NCBI RefSeq assembly: GCF_009800965.1
Contig: NZ_WUAF01000006.1
Span: forward strand, 186,001 to 250,000
DNA from: Cognatazoarcus halotolerans
Lineage (GTDB): Bacteria > Pseudomonadota > Gammaproteobacteria > Burkholderiales > Rhodocyclaceae
Length of the DNA stretch: 64,000 bases
Reading direction: 5' to 3'
The notes under the pieces are model-generated. The model saw only the letters and a program-made list of their open reading frames with translations. It had not been told where the DNA came from and did no database searches. Made by a program: the position numbers and the translations under genes. Positions 35,501-43,341 of this stretch are shown here, in pieces (the stretch's first letter is position 1; every line of letters starts with the position of its first letter).

Positions 35501-36715
35501 TCAGATGACCGGGGGCGGGGCCATGAGCCGCTCGCCCGCGAGTGCGGCACGCATGCCGAAATCCCAGCGTGCCGCCAGATCGATCGTTGCCTGGGCGGCG
35601 GTGGACAGGGCTGACGAGATCTCGTGACCACGACACCAGCGCCGGCCGCTGCGCCAGCGTGCCTCGTTTCTTGTCCATTGCTGCCGCGCGCGCGCCTGAT
35701 CGGGCAGCCATACATCATCGACGAACTCGCGCTCGAACTCGTCGGCGTTCGCGTCGATCGGCAAGGTGTGGCGCTGCGCGGCAACATCGAGTCCGGTCAG
35801 CCTGGTGTAGGCGGTGCCCGCCGCAGCAGCGGTCAGGGGGTTGGAATCGGCCATCATCCCGATGATCGTTTCGATCGCCTCGGGGTGGCCGGTGCGGGCC
35901 AGCATCGCGCATCGGCTCGGGCCGGGCAGCGCAGCGATCCGGTCGCCCCAGGCGGCGGACGAAAAAGCGTCTTCGAGAGCCGCGCACAGCCCGAGGCCGA
36001 GCGTGTCGCCGGTGGCGGCGAGGCGGGACGCAAACGATGGTAGCCATTGCTCACCGCGCCAGATCGCAGCGCCGATCGCCGCGGCACGCAGGGCGTCATC
36101 GCCGGCCTCGAGCGCCGTCCGGTAGGGCAGCGGTCTCGTTGCCGACGCCGGGTCGGTCAGAGCGACGCACTGCCAGGCAACGGCCGCGACCCCGGCGTCC
36201 GCTACTTCCAGCAAGCGGTGCAGGGCCGCATCATCCGGGGCCAGGCGCTGCCGGGTGACGAGCGCCGCGGCAGCTGCAACCGCGCGGGCTGGCTCCGCAC
36301 CCGTCAGGGCGTCGCGCAGAGCGGCTTCGGTGTGCGCCTGGGATGCCGCACCGAGTGCATCGCCCAGGCCGTGCAGGCGTGGCCCTTCGGCTTTCCGAAA
36401 AGCGTCCAGAACACGCGCGATCGCGGCTCGCTGGCCGCTGCGCAGAAACGCCCAGGCGGCAGCGAAGACCTCGTCCCGGTCGTCTGCGCAGAGCCAGTCG
36501 TCGAACAGGGCAAGCAGGCCTTCATCCGCTGCGAGCATGCCTTGCAGGTGGGCCTCGATGCGTCCCTGCAGGTCCTGGAGATCCCTTAGCGTCAGGGTCT
36601 CCGAGAAAATTGCGCCGCGGCGTCTGCCCCAGAGATAGGCGAGTTCCTCGCCATGCGTGATGGCAAGGTCTGCGATGAAGCGCACCCGGCACCGTGGAGG
36701 CGAAACGACGGCCAT
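35501..36715 (-). CDS. TIGR02270-like HEAT-type protein
   Basis: 404 residues from the ATG at 36715 (MAVVSPPRCRVRF); that codon comes 4 bases after the stop of the preceding gene. The protein is alpha-helical and Ala/Leu-rich with HEAT-like helix pairs (DEVFAAAWAFLRSGQ, ALLEVADAGVAAVAWQ-type). Near 305-320 it has MMADSNPLTAAAAGTAYTRLTGLD, then AQRHTLPID and WLPDQARARQQW toward the end. I believe it belongs to the uncharacterised TIGR02270 family often found near VgrG/PAAR genes. Function is unknown; a chaperone or adaptor for spike loading would fit the shape and position. Confidence 0.72.
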   Translation of the reverse strand: MAVVSPPRCRVRFIADLAITHGEELAYLWGRRRGAIFSETLTLRDLQDLQGRIEAHLQGMLAADEGLLALFDDWLCADDRDEVFAAAWAFLRSGQRAAIARVLDAFRKAEGPRLHGLGDALGAASQAHTEAALRDALTGAEPARAVAAAAALVTRQRLAPDDAALHRLLEVADAGVAAVAWQCVALTDPASATRPLPYRTALEAGDDALRAAAIGAAIWRGEQWLPSFASRLAATGDTLGLGLCAALEDAFSSAAWGDRIAALPGPSRCAMLARTGHPEAIETIIGMMADSNPLTAAAAGTAYTRLTGLDVAAQRHTLPIDANADEFEREFVDDVWLPDQARARQQWTRNEARWRSGRRWCRGHEISSALSTAAQATIDLAARWDFGMRAALAGERLMAPPPVI

Positions 36716-36719
36716 GGAT

Positions 36720-37145
36720 TCAGTTGATCGCGACGTTGCCGGCACGGATGCGCTGGGTTCCGCGGGCACGCAGCAGAACGTCCTCCCCACGCAGCATCAG
36801 CTTGCCGTCAGCGGCACGAAGGTCGATGGAAACGTCGCCGCACTTGAGCGTCAGGATCTCGGTCGCTTCGAGCGTGAGTCGTGGCGGCGCCTGCGGTTCG
36901 CGGAAGGGCCCGACACGCCCGAGGACAATGCCGCGACCGCTGGCGTCGGGGGGCAGGGCAAGCACGGTATCGCCCGGCACGAGTTGCGTGACGTGACCGC
37001 TGTCAAGCCAGTCGCAGTCGAATTCACGGTCGGCATGGTCGCGGACCCGAAGCCGTCCATCCGCGATCGCTACCAGGGTGGCGCGCTGAGGGCCGGGGTT
37101 TGCCGGGGCGGGGCGCTGGAAGTCGATGACGCGAGTATTTGACAT
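36720..37145 (-). CDS. DUF6484-type VgrG-associated protein
   Basis: 141 residues from the ATG at 37145 with GAGG 6 bases upstream; a GTG four codons earlier is possible. The N-terminal half is a small beta-barrel (ATLVAIADGRLRVRDHADRE, VTQLVPGDTVLALPP) resembling an OB fold. The C-terminal half (TLEATEILTLKCGDVSIDLR, GKLMLRGEDVLLRARG) is a short beta-helix-like tail similar to VgrG C-terminal strands. DUF6484 proteins are regular companions of VgrG/DUF2169/DUF4150 clusters. It may cap or extend the spike. Assignment rests on pattern and context. Confidence 0.7.
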   Translation of the reverse strand: MSNTRVIDFQRPAPANPGPQRATLVAIADGRLRVRDHADREFDCDWLDSGHVTQLVPGDTVLALPPDASGRGIVLGRVGPFREPQAPPRLTLEATEILTLKCGDVSIDLRAADGKLMLRGEDVLLRARGTQRIRAGNVAIN

Positions 37146-37213
37146 GGGATGCCTCACGGATTTGTCGGGCGAACGCGCTGCTCAGGAGTCATGAATCCCG
37201 CTGCGCCGCGGGT

Positions 37214-37591
37214 TCATCCGCAGATGTTCTTCTTGTTGTGCCACAAGGGATCGCCCATTCGGCATACGTTCTTGCCGTCGAGCATCACGTCGAACGAATA
37301 CATCAGGAACTCGCATTCCTGTTTGAAAGTGCTGGAAAGGACGCCGCCGGCACTTCCGGCCTCGTCGCCCGTGCTCATCATGTACTTCGCGCCCTTGACC
37401 ATGACCATGCTGCCGTCTGCCTTCACGGTGGTGGTGCCAGCCGACGTGTCGGCCGATTTGCCGATATTGGGATAGGGGATCGGGATCGGTCCGCCCGGCG
37501 AAGGGGTCTTGCAGACATCCGGGAACACGATACTCAGGCCACCGCTGTTCTTGTGGGCGAATCCCTTGATGTTATGGACGGTACAGGGCAT
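37214..37591 (-). CDS. DUF4150 PAAR-like spike tip protein
   Basis: 125 residues with a GGAG site 6 bases before the ATG. The pattern FPDVCKTPSPGGPIPIPYPNIG and KSADTSAGTTTVKADGSMVMVKGAKY is diagnostic of DUF4150, a PAAR-like family that sharpens the VgrG trimer and can carry effectors. No toxin domain follows, so effectors must be linked by adaptors such as the DUF2169 protein encoded nearby. It lies between DUF6484 and a ketosynthase-fold gene. Confidence 0.92.
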   Translation of the reverse strand: MPCTVHNIKGFAHKNSGGLSIVFPDVCKTPSPGGPIPIPYPNIGKSADTSAGTTTVKADGSMVMVKGAKYMMSTGDEAGSAGGVLSSTFKQECEFLMYSFDVMLDGKNVCRMGDPLWHNKKNICG

Positions 37592-37609
37592 GGCGATCTC
37601 CGGGGATGG

Positions 37610-38659
37610 TCAGCCGGCGCGAGTGAGCAGTGCCGCGGCGCGGTCACCGTGGTCGGACGAAGCATAAACCAGGCATGGCCCCGGCCGATAGCCGCCAGCC
37701 AGTCCGTGCGCGGCGAGGGCCGCAAGCAGGGGGCCATGCGCGGCACCGAGATCGCCGCAGCATTCGGCCGGGTGCTCGAGTTGCATGGCGTCGGAAAAAT
37801 GTGCCGCGTTGCGGATGCGGGCGACACCGAACTCGCGGGCCCAGTAGCGTTCGCCATTGAAGGAGGAGTAGGTGCAGGCGATCGGCGACGGCGGGGGCTG
37901 TTCGCCGAAAAGGCCGGTCACGGCAGCCGCGAGTCCCTCGCCCAGGTACGGGGCCTCGGCATACAGGTGGCCGGCTTCGACCGCCATGCCGGCCCCTTCA
38001 ATGCGGGCCAGAGCCGCACCGTCACGCTTGCCGTCAGCCTTGCCCAGCAGCAGGAAGGCGGCACCTTCCCCGGGTCGGAAGCCCTCGCCGTTCGATTCGC
38101 TGCGCAGCCGGCCCCGGAGGTCAAAGGTGTCGAGCACGTAGGGATCGAGCAGGCTGTCCACACCGCCGACGAGCACATGGTCGGTCTGGCCGGCCTCGAT
38201 GAACATGGCCGCCTGGCGCAGTGCCATCAGTCCCGCGGCGCGACCGCGTGCCACTGCCACGCTGCGCGAGAGGTCGATGGCCGCGCCGCTTTGCAGGAGG
38301 AGATGCCGCAGGAAAGCCGCTGGTTCGATTGCCCGCAGGGCGTGGTGTTCCGGCAGCCCCAGCAACAGGGGCAGCGGGGCGGTATCGGCGGGCAAGGTCT
38401 CGAGCGCCTCTGCAAGCGCGACGTGCGCCAGCCGGAGCATGCGGGCCTCGCGGGATTGCAGTGGGAGGTCTTGCAGCGGATCGGCGAGCGGCGGCAGCGC
38501 GTCATCCGGTACGCTGCCTGCGACAACCGGCTCGCCCCGCCTGTCGTTCAGCGATATTTCCCGCAAGCGTGCCACCCGGGCACGCGCCGCTGCAGCGGTT
38601 TCGGCGAGGCCGAGACCGATAGGGGTGATGCAGCCCGCACCGAGAATCATCATTGCCAT
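37610..38659 (-). CDS. Beta-ketoacyl-synthase-fold protein lacking the catalytic Cys, T6SS-linked
   Basis: 349 residues. The thiolase/ketosynthase fold is visible: MILGAGCITPIGLG at the start, VARGRAAGLMALRQAAMFI, DHVLVGGVDSLLDPYV and FRPGEGAAFLLLGKA. In real ketosynthases the segment before the VGGV strand carries the active-site Cys (TACSSS-like); here it reads RSVAVARGRAAGL with no Cys. The later region around CGDLGAAHGP resembles the GTxxGD loop. Such ketosynthase-like proteins recur in DUF2169/DUF4150 spike clusters, where they are unlikely to make fatty acids. A structural or adaptor role is my inference. Confidence 0.8.
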   Translation of the reverse strand: MAMMILGAGCITPIGLGLAETAAAARARVARLREISLNDRRGEPVVAGSVPDDALPPLADPLQDLPLQSREARMLRLAHVALAEALETLPADTAPLPLLLGLPEHHALRAIEPAAFLRHLLLQSGAAIDLSRSVAVARGRAAGLMALRQAAMFIEAGQTDHVLVGGVDSLLDPYVLDTFDLRGRLRSESNGEGFRPGEGAAFLLLGKADGKRDGAALARIEGAGMAVEAGHLYAEAPYLGEGLAAAVTGLFGEQPPPSPIACTYSSFNGERYWAREFGVARIRNAAHFSDAMQLEHPAECCGDLGAAHGPLLAALAAHGLAGGYRPGPCLVYASSDHGDRAAALLTRAG

Positions 38660-38676
38660 GCGCCGTGCGGCCCCGT

Positions 38677-39213
38677 TCAGTCGAGCGCCTCGAATCCGAT
38701 GTCGTCGTAGCCGGCGCCGGCAATGAGCCGTTGCAGTCGTTCGCTGACGATCATGCAGTCGGTGTCCTCGTCCGCGACGAAGAGATCCAGATCCGGTATC
38801 CGGGCCGGGTCGAGGGCGAGACGGTCGACGATGGTCATGCCGTCGCCGAGCGAACGGGTCTCCGATCGCCCCATGTCCACGCAGTTCACACGGCCGACGA
38901 TGTTGAGCAGCAGGTAATCGTCGATGAGCACGTCGTTCGTCTCGTCGCTGATCTCAACGGGGCTGGCCTCGATGTTGGAGATACCTGCCGCAAGCAGGGT
39001 GGCGTGGAAGTCACGGGTGCCGATCCAGGCCGGTGATTCGAAGAAGGTCGGCAGCTTGCCGTTCGGCAATTCCGGATCGAGCTTGAGCTGCAGCGGCGGG
39101 ACGAAATCGGGATCGAAACGGTGGCCGCTCTTGAACTCGGTCATGAAGTGGCTGGTTGCATACAGACCGGCCCCGTTGGGGTCGATGCGGCGGTACATGC
39201 GGAAATGCTTCAT
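38677..39213 (-). CDS. Imm11 (DUF1629)-like immunity protein candidate
   Basis: 178 residues, cytosolic, without signal peptide. The layout resembles DUF1629/Imm11: FESPAWIGTRDF-type middle, NIVGRVNCVDMGRSE and a C-terminal LFVADEDTDCMIVSERLQRL with GYDDIGFEAL. These proteins usually neutralise a polymorphic toxin encoded beside them. The gene starts 21 bases after the stop of the AHH-nuclease candidate, so an effector/immunity pair is the natural reading. Confidence 0.72.
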   Translation of the reverse strand: MKHFRMYRRIDPNGAGLYATSHFMTEFKSGHRFDPDFVPPLQLKLDPELPNGKLPTFFESPAWIGTRDFHATLLAAGISNIEASPVEISDETNDVLIDDYLLLNIVGRVNCVDMGRSETRSLGDGMTIVDRLALDPARIPDLDLFVADEDTDCMIVSERLQRLIAGAGYDDIGFEALD

Positions 39214-39234
39214 CGCTGAGGGTCCTTGGCGGAT

Positions 39235-39969
39235 TCAGGTGCCGAATCCGCCGTTCTGGGCGAATTCGGCGGCTATTCTGGAAACGAAGACGCGACAGCT
39301 GTTGATGTCCTGCTCGAGCAGATCCGAAGCCTTGTCGACATAGCGAACCATGTTGTCGCGCGGCGGCAGCTTGCCCGCCTGTTTCTTGCCCTTGCAGCCC
39401 TCGCATGGCGGGTCCTTCTTGTAGTGCGAGACCGCGTGATTGGCGATCTTGTCGAGATACTTCTTGACGCACTCCTTGTACGCGCATTCGCCGATGCCGT
39501 AGTTGTTCGAACCGCTGTGCTTGCCCTGGTGCATCTGGATCTGGGCAAGCTGCATTACCTTGAACATCAGCGAGCGGTTGCTCGCGACATGGGCGGCAGA
39601 GCTTGCCGCCGTGTGCCATTCGGCCAGGCTCGACGCATAGGGCATCCATTTGCCATTGTTGCGGTGGTCGACGTCGTATCGCGTATCGCCGAAGATGATG
39701 CTGCCGTCCTTGAGCCACTGGGCGACCCTGTGGTTCTTCAGTGTCAGGTGCGGAATCAGGTGGTGGGCCTGCGATGGCCAGCACGAACTCGACAGGTCGG
39801 CTTCCCTGGCTGCCCTCGTGGGCTGATTGCCGAGGCTGCTGCCGAGCCGGCCCGCATCGCCGTCGAGGTTTGCCTTCCAGTCCGTCTGGTCGGGCTTGAA
39901 CTCGCATTTGCCGTCCTTTTCGTCGGACGACAACATCGCGACAAGTACGGCTTCACCGACCTGCGTCAT
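39235..39969 (-). CDS. AHH-type nuclease, T6SS effector candidate
   Basis: 244 residues from the ATG at 39969, fixed by AAAGGAG 7 bases upstream. Residues 68-73 read AHHLIP, followed by NHRVAQWL, a VDHRNNGKWMP segment and an EWHTA motif, the arrangement of the AHH family in the HNH/Endo VII nuclease superfamily. Two Cys pairs (GECAYKEC and CEGC) may bind zinc. The N-terminus (about 1-60) is short and has no trafficking domain such as MIX. It lies directly after the DUF2169 gene (17-base overlap) and before the Imm11-like gene. It probably cuts DNA or RNA of rival cells. Confidence 0.82.
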   Translation of the reverse strand: MTQVGEAVLVAMLSSDEKDGKCEFKPDQTDWKANLDGDAGRLGSSLGNQPTRAAREADLSSSCWPSQAHHLIPHLTLKNHRVAQWLKDGSIIFGDTRYDVDHRNNGKWMPYASSLAEWHTAASSAAHVASNRSLMFKVMQLAQIQMHQGKHSGSNNYGIGECAYKECVKKYLDKIANHAVSHYKKDPPCEGCKGKKQAGKLPPRDNMVRYVDKASDLLEQDINSCRVFVSRIAAEFAQNGGFGT

Positions 39970-40987
39970 CGGCACTCTCCTTTGCGACTCGGGCATTGAC
40001 AGCGACCTGGCGCAGACGTGCCAGCCGCTTGTCGACCACCAGGCGGGCCCGCCACACCAGCTGCAGCCGTCCCTGGTCCGGCTCGATCAACACGGTATCG
40101 ATCTGCGGCCGGGCGGGAATCAGGCGACCGTCGAAATCCCACTGCAGGGCGATATCGACGCGCGGCAGCGTGAAACGCAGCGGCGCACCGGCGGTGCAGC
40201 CGATCAGTTCCACGGGTTCGCCGCCGCTCAGTGATTCGGGTGTCACCAGTCCAGGCGGGGCGACGTTGAAGAATCGACGGTCGAAATCGCGTGGCAGAAA
40301 GGGGGCCCGCCCGCGCTGCCACGCGTCGTCGTAGGTACCGGACCAGCCGACCCGCGGTGCCCAGTGCGGAGCGATCGGGCCCCATCCGGCCGGAAGCGGT
40401 CGGTCGGTCGGGCTCGAAATCAGCGCGGAAGGGTCTTCGATGTTGGGCAAGGGGCGATTCGCGAAGTCGGTTTCATGGCTGCCGATGAAGCCGCGACCGA
40501 CCGGATTGCGCGCTTCGTATTCGGCTGGCTGTCCTTCCGATGACTGCGATTGGCCGCCGAAGGCCAGCTCCCAGCGCAGCGGCATGCGTTCGAACGCCAC
40601 GGGATCGGAAATCGTCCAGTCCGATCCGGCGCGCAGCCAGTGTCGGTCGCCGAAGACACGCAGGCTGCGTCGTACCGGGCCTACGCGCAGATGCAGGTCC
40701 ATGCTGCGGACCGGGCCGGAAGCGGCAACCGCACGGCCAAGAAGCAGGATATCGGTGCCGGGTTTGTCCTGGGTGAGGTCGGCGGCCGCCCGCAGGCTGC
40801 TCTGCGCAGGGTCGCCCCAATACACGTCGCCTGCCAGAAAGTTGGCCTGCTGTCCGGCCAGCTGCGGTACTCCGGTGGAGATATCGAAGCTCGCCTTGAC
40901 GGCCGCATAGGCGCACTCGACACCGTCAGGGTCGGAAAAGACCGTCAGCGCGGCGGGCAAGGGCGTGGAGTTGATGACCTGCAGCAT
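39953..40987 (-). CDS. DUF2169 effector-loading adaptor
   Basis: 344 residues. Family marks are AYAAVKASFDIS near the start, WGDPAQSSLRAAADL, KPGTDILLLGRA, RVFGDRHW, WELAFGGQ and a C-terminal LIPARPQIDTVLIEPDQGRLQLVWRA split across the end. DUF2169 proteins are adaptors that help place effectors on PAAR-like tips. It starts 8 bases after the vgrG stop and overlaps the AHH effector gene, so vgrG, adaptor and effector form a unit. Confidence 0.92.
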   Translation of the reverse strand: MLQVINSTPLPAALTVFSDPDGVECAYAAVKASFDISTGVPQLAGQQANFLAGDVYWGDPAQSSLRAAADLTQDKPGTDILLLGRAVAASGPVRSMDLHLRVGPVRRSLRVFGDRHWLRAGSDWTISDPVAFERMPLRWELAFGGQSQSSEGQPAEYEARNPVGRGFIGSHETDFANRPLPNIEDPSALISSPTDRPLPAGWGPIAPHWAPRVGWSGTYDDAWQRGRAPFLPRDFDRRFFNVAPPGLVTPESLSGGEPVELIGCTAGAPLRFTLPRVDIALQWDFDGRLIPARPQIDTVLIEPDQGRLQLVWRARLVVDKRLARLRQVAVNARVAKESADDAGR

Positions 40988-40995
40988 GTGGGCGA

Positions 40996-43092
40996 TCAGT
41001 TCTCCGCGATTTTCGAGCCCTTGACCACGACGTTGCCCGAGGCCTTGATTCCGATCTTGCCGCTGCCGGACACGGTGATGTCCTTGCCCTTGAGCTGGAT
41101 GGTGCCGTCCTTCTTGAGGGTGATGCTGGCACTGCCGGTCTTGATGGTGATCTGATCGCCTGCCTCGATCATCAATGTCTTGCCGATCTGGAGCTTGTCG
41201 TCAGTGCCGATACTGGTGTTGCGCGCCTTGCCCACGTCGAGCTGCTGGTTGGCGCCAATGGTGAGGGCGTGGTCCTTGCCGATGTCGTAGGTTTCGTTGC
41301 CGCCGACCGACATGGTGCGGTTGGCACCGACTGCGACCGATTCGTTCTGCCCGACGCTTTCGCTACGATTGCTGCCGACCGTGATGTTCTCGTTCGCACC
41401 GACCGACTCGGTCCGGTCGGCACCGATCGTCACGGTCTGGTTGCTGCCGATGGTGATGCTTTCATTGTTGCCGACGGATTCGCTTCGGTTGTTGCCGACC
41501 GAGACGGTCTCGTCGTGCTCGATGCGCTTGTTGCGATCGTTTCCGACCGTGTGCGTCTCGTTGTTCTCGACGCTGATGTCCTGGTTCTTCTCGGCGTGGA
41601 TCAGGAGTTGTTCGTCGCCCTTCTTGTCCTCGAAGCGGATCTCGTTGAAGTTGCCGGTGCCGCCGCCCTTGGTGGAGCGCGTCTTGATGCCGGTCTGGGT
41701 CATGTTCGCCGGCAGCTCGTATGGGGGCATCTGTTCGGCGTTGTATACGCGGCCGGTGATGATTGGCTGGTCCGGATCACCCTCGAGAAATTCGACGATG
41801 ACCTCCTGCCCGATCCGCGGGATGGCGATGAACCCCCAGTTCTTGCCGGCCCACGGGTGGGAAACACGGATCCAGCAGGAGCTGTGCTCGTCGCGCTTGC
41901 CGTAGCGATCCCAGTGGAACTGCACCTTCACCCGGCCGTACTTGTCGGTGTGGATCTCGTCGCCGGCCGGGCCGACCACCATCGCCGTTTGCGGCCCCCG
42001 GATCCGTGGCCGCGGCGTGAGACGCAGGGGCCGGAAATCCTGGCGGCTGTTGAGCGCGGTGAATCCGCATTCGAAACGGCTGCCGCTGCCGTCGGCCGAT
42101 TCGTTGCCTTCGTCGAGCAGGTTCAGCTTCGCTTCGGTGATCAGGTATTCGCGGTTCTGGTCGCGGCGCGCGTGGCCGTCGAGCTTGAAAAGGTAGCCGA
42201 CCGCCAGACCCCGAGCGCTGGTGCGAGCCTGCGCGAGCTCGAAGCGCGCCTGCTGCTCGTCGATTCTCACCTGCGCGTAGTGGTTGCCGTCGTTCGCTTC
42301 GGTGAACTCGCCCGGATAGTCGAAGATTTCGTGCTTGCCCTGATCGTGGCCGCGCGGCACGCTGGCGGATGCCTCGAGTTTCGTCGAGGGTTTGATGAAA
42401 TCGAAGTCGATCAGCATCGCCTTGCCGGGAACCACCTGGCGCTCGAAGCGCCAGCTGCTGACGAAGCCGCGCTCATCGAAGCCGCCCTGGCGGTTCTCGA
42501 CGAATTCGATCTCCTCGTAATCGGTGATGCTGGTGTGGGCGGCATAGGCATCCGCGAGCACCAGGGTGCATTTGCCCGATTTGTGCTCGAAGAAGTAATA
42601 GATTCCTTCCTCCTCGAGCAGGCGGCTGACAAAATCGAGATCGGTCTCGCGATACTGCACGCAATACTCGCGCTTCCGGTAGGTGCCGCTCAATGCGGTC
42701 CGAAAGTCCGCGAATGCGAATTCGCCGAAAATCTGCTTGACGATTTCGGGGACCGTCATCTCCTGGAAAATGCGGCAGTCCGCGGTGCGGCCGAGAAACC
42801 ATGGCCATGGCCGCATGCTCATCTGGTAGGTCTGGAAGCGGCCGCGTGTGCCGGTATGCGCGAAGCGGGTGACATGCCCGCTGAAGAAGCGCTTCCCCCC
42901 TGTCGGCAACATCACGCGCAGGCTGACCGGCTGACCGAGAATCGCGTCGAGGTCGATGTCCGTCCCGTCGCTGAGGCATTCGATCTCGTACTCGCTGACG
43001 CGTGACAGCGCTTCGGTCGCGTCGAGCGCATGAAACAGCAGGATGCCATCGCCCAGCGGCGTGACCAGTTCGAATTGGGCTTGATCTGCCAC
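40996..43092 (-). CDS. vgrG: VgrG spike protein with beta-helical C-terminal repeats
   Basis: 698 residues from a GTG start at 43092 (MADQAQFELVTPLGDG). The gp27-like half has LLFHALDATEALSRVSEYEIE and RETDLDFVSRLLEEEGIYYFF; the gp5-like OB domain has HTDKYGRVKVQFHWDRYG and WIRVSHPWAGKNWGFIAIPR. Residues about 505-640 form a regular beta-helix of short repeats (such as RSESVGNNESITIGSN). A DUF2345-like tail ends the protein with no extra enzyme domain. VgrG trimers form the spike. Effectors therefore probably attach through the PAAR-like and DUF2169 proteins. The 70 bases before the GTG are AT-rich and may hold its promoter. Confidence 0.96.
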   Translation of the reverse strand: MADQAQFELVTPLGDGILLFHALDATEALSRVSEYEIECLSDGTDIDLDAILGQPVSLRVMLPTGGKRFFSGHVTRFAHTGTRGRFQTYQMSMRPWPWFLGRTADCRIFQEMTVPEIVKQIFGEFAFADFRTALSGTYRKREYCVQYRETDLDFVSRLLEEEGIYYFFEHKSGKCTLVLADAYAAHTSITDYEEIEFVENRQGGFDERGFVSSWRFERQVVPGKAMLIDFDFIKPSTKLEASASVPRGHDQGKHEIFDYPGEFTEANDGNHYAQVRIDEQQARFELAQARTSARGLAVGYLFKLDGHARRDQNREYLITEAKLNLLDEGNESADGSGSRFECGFTALNSRQDFRPLRLTPRPRIRGPQTAMVVGPAGDEIHTDKYGRVKVQFHWDRYGKRDEHSSCWIRVSHPWAGKNWGFIAIPRIGQEVIVEFLEGDPDQPIITGRVYNAEQMPPYELPANMTQTGIKTRSTKGGGTGNFNEIRFEDKKGDEQLLIHAEKNQDISVENNETHTVGNDRNKRIEHDETVSVGNNRSESVGNNESITIGSNQTVTIGADRTESVGANENITVGSNRSESVGQNESVAVGANRTMSVGGNETYDIGKDHALTIGANQQLDVGKARNTSIGTDDKLQIGKTLMIEAGDQITIKTGSASITLKKDGTIQLKGKDITVSGSGKIGIKASGNVVVKGSKIAEN
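41170..41580 (-). repeat. vgrG: Degenerate short tandem repeats in the VgrG beta-helix
   Basis: About 20 copies of a 6- to 7-residue unit, consensus N/R-x-S/T-x-S/T-V/I-G, code for stacked beta-helix strands. At DNA level the period is about 18-24 bases (blocks such as gccgaccg and cggttg recur). Copy number could vary by slippage or recombination, altering spike length. Confidence 0.8.
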
Positions 43093-43341
43093 GGTTATTA
43101 CCTAATCAGGTTGGAACGTCCAGTCGCGACCGTAAAGCGGCTTTATCTTATGGTAAATCGCCGGGGCTGTGTGATGCCGGGCGCTCGACACCCCGGCGGA
43201 AGCTGTGCCTGCCGGTGGTCCGCAATCCTTTTCAGTGCGATGCTGCGCGCGTGTCCTGAGCAGACGATGTATTTCGCCGACGGCGGGCGCACGGCCGCCT
43301 GGTAGACAGGCATGTTTCGATCGAAGCGTGGTGCGTGGTGT

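Noticed and set aside
37610-38659. Polyketide or fatty-acid biosynthesis gene
   Set aside because: The catalytic Cys is absent, no acyl carrier, ketoreductase or acyltransferase gene is near, and the neighbours are T6SS spike genes.
43176-43197. GCCGGG/CCCGGC hairpin between vgrG and the GGDEF-EAL gene as a terminator
   Set aside because: Only six base pairs with no T-run; too weak to call in GC-rich DNA.
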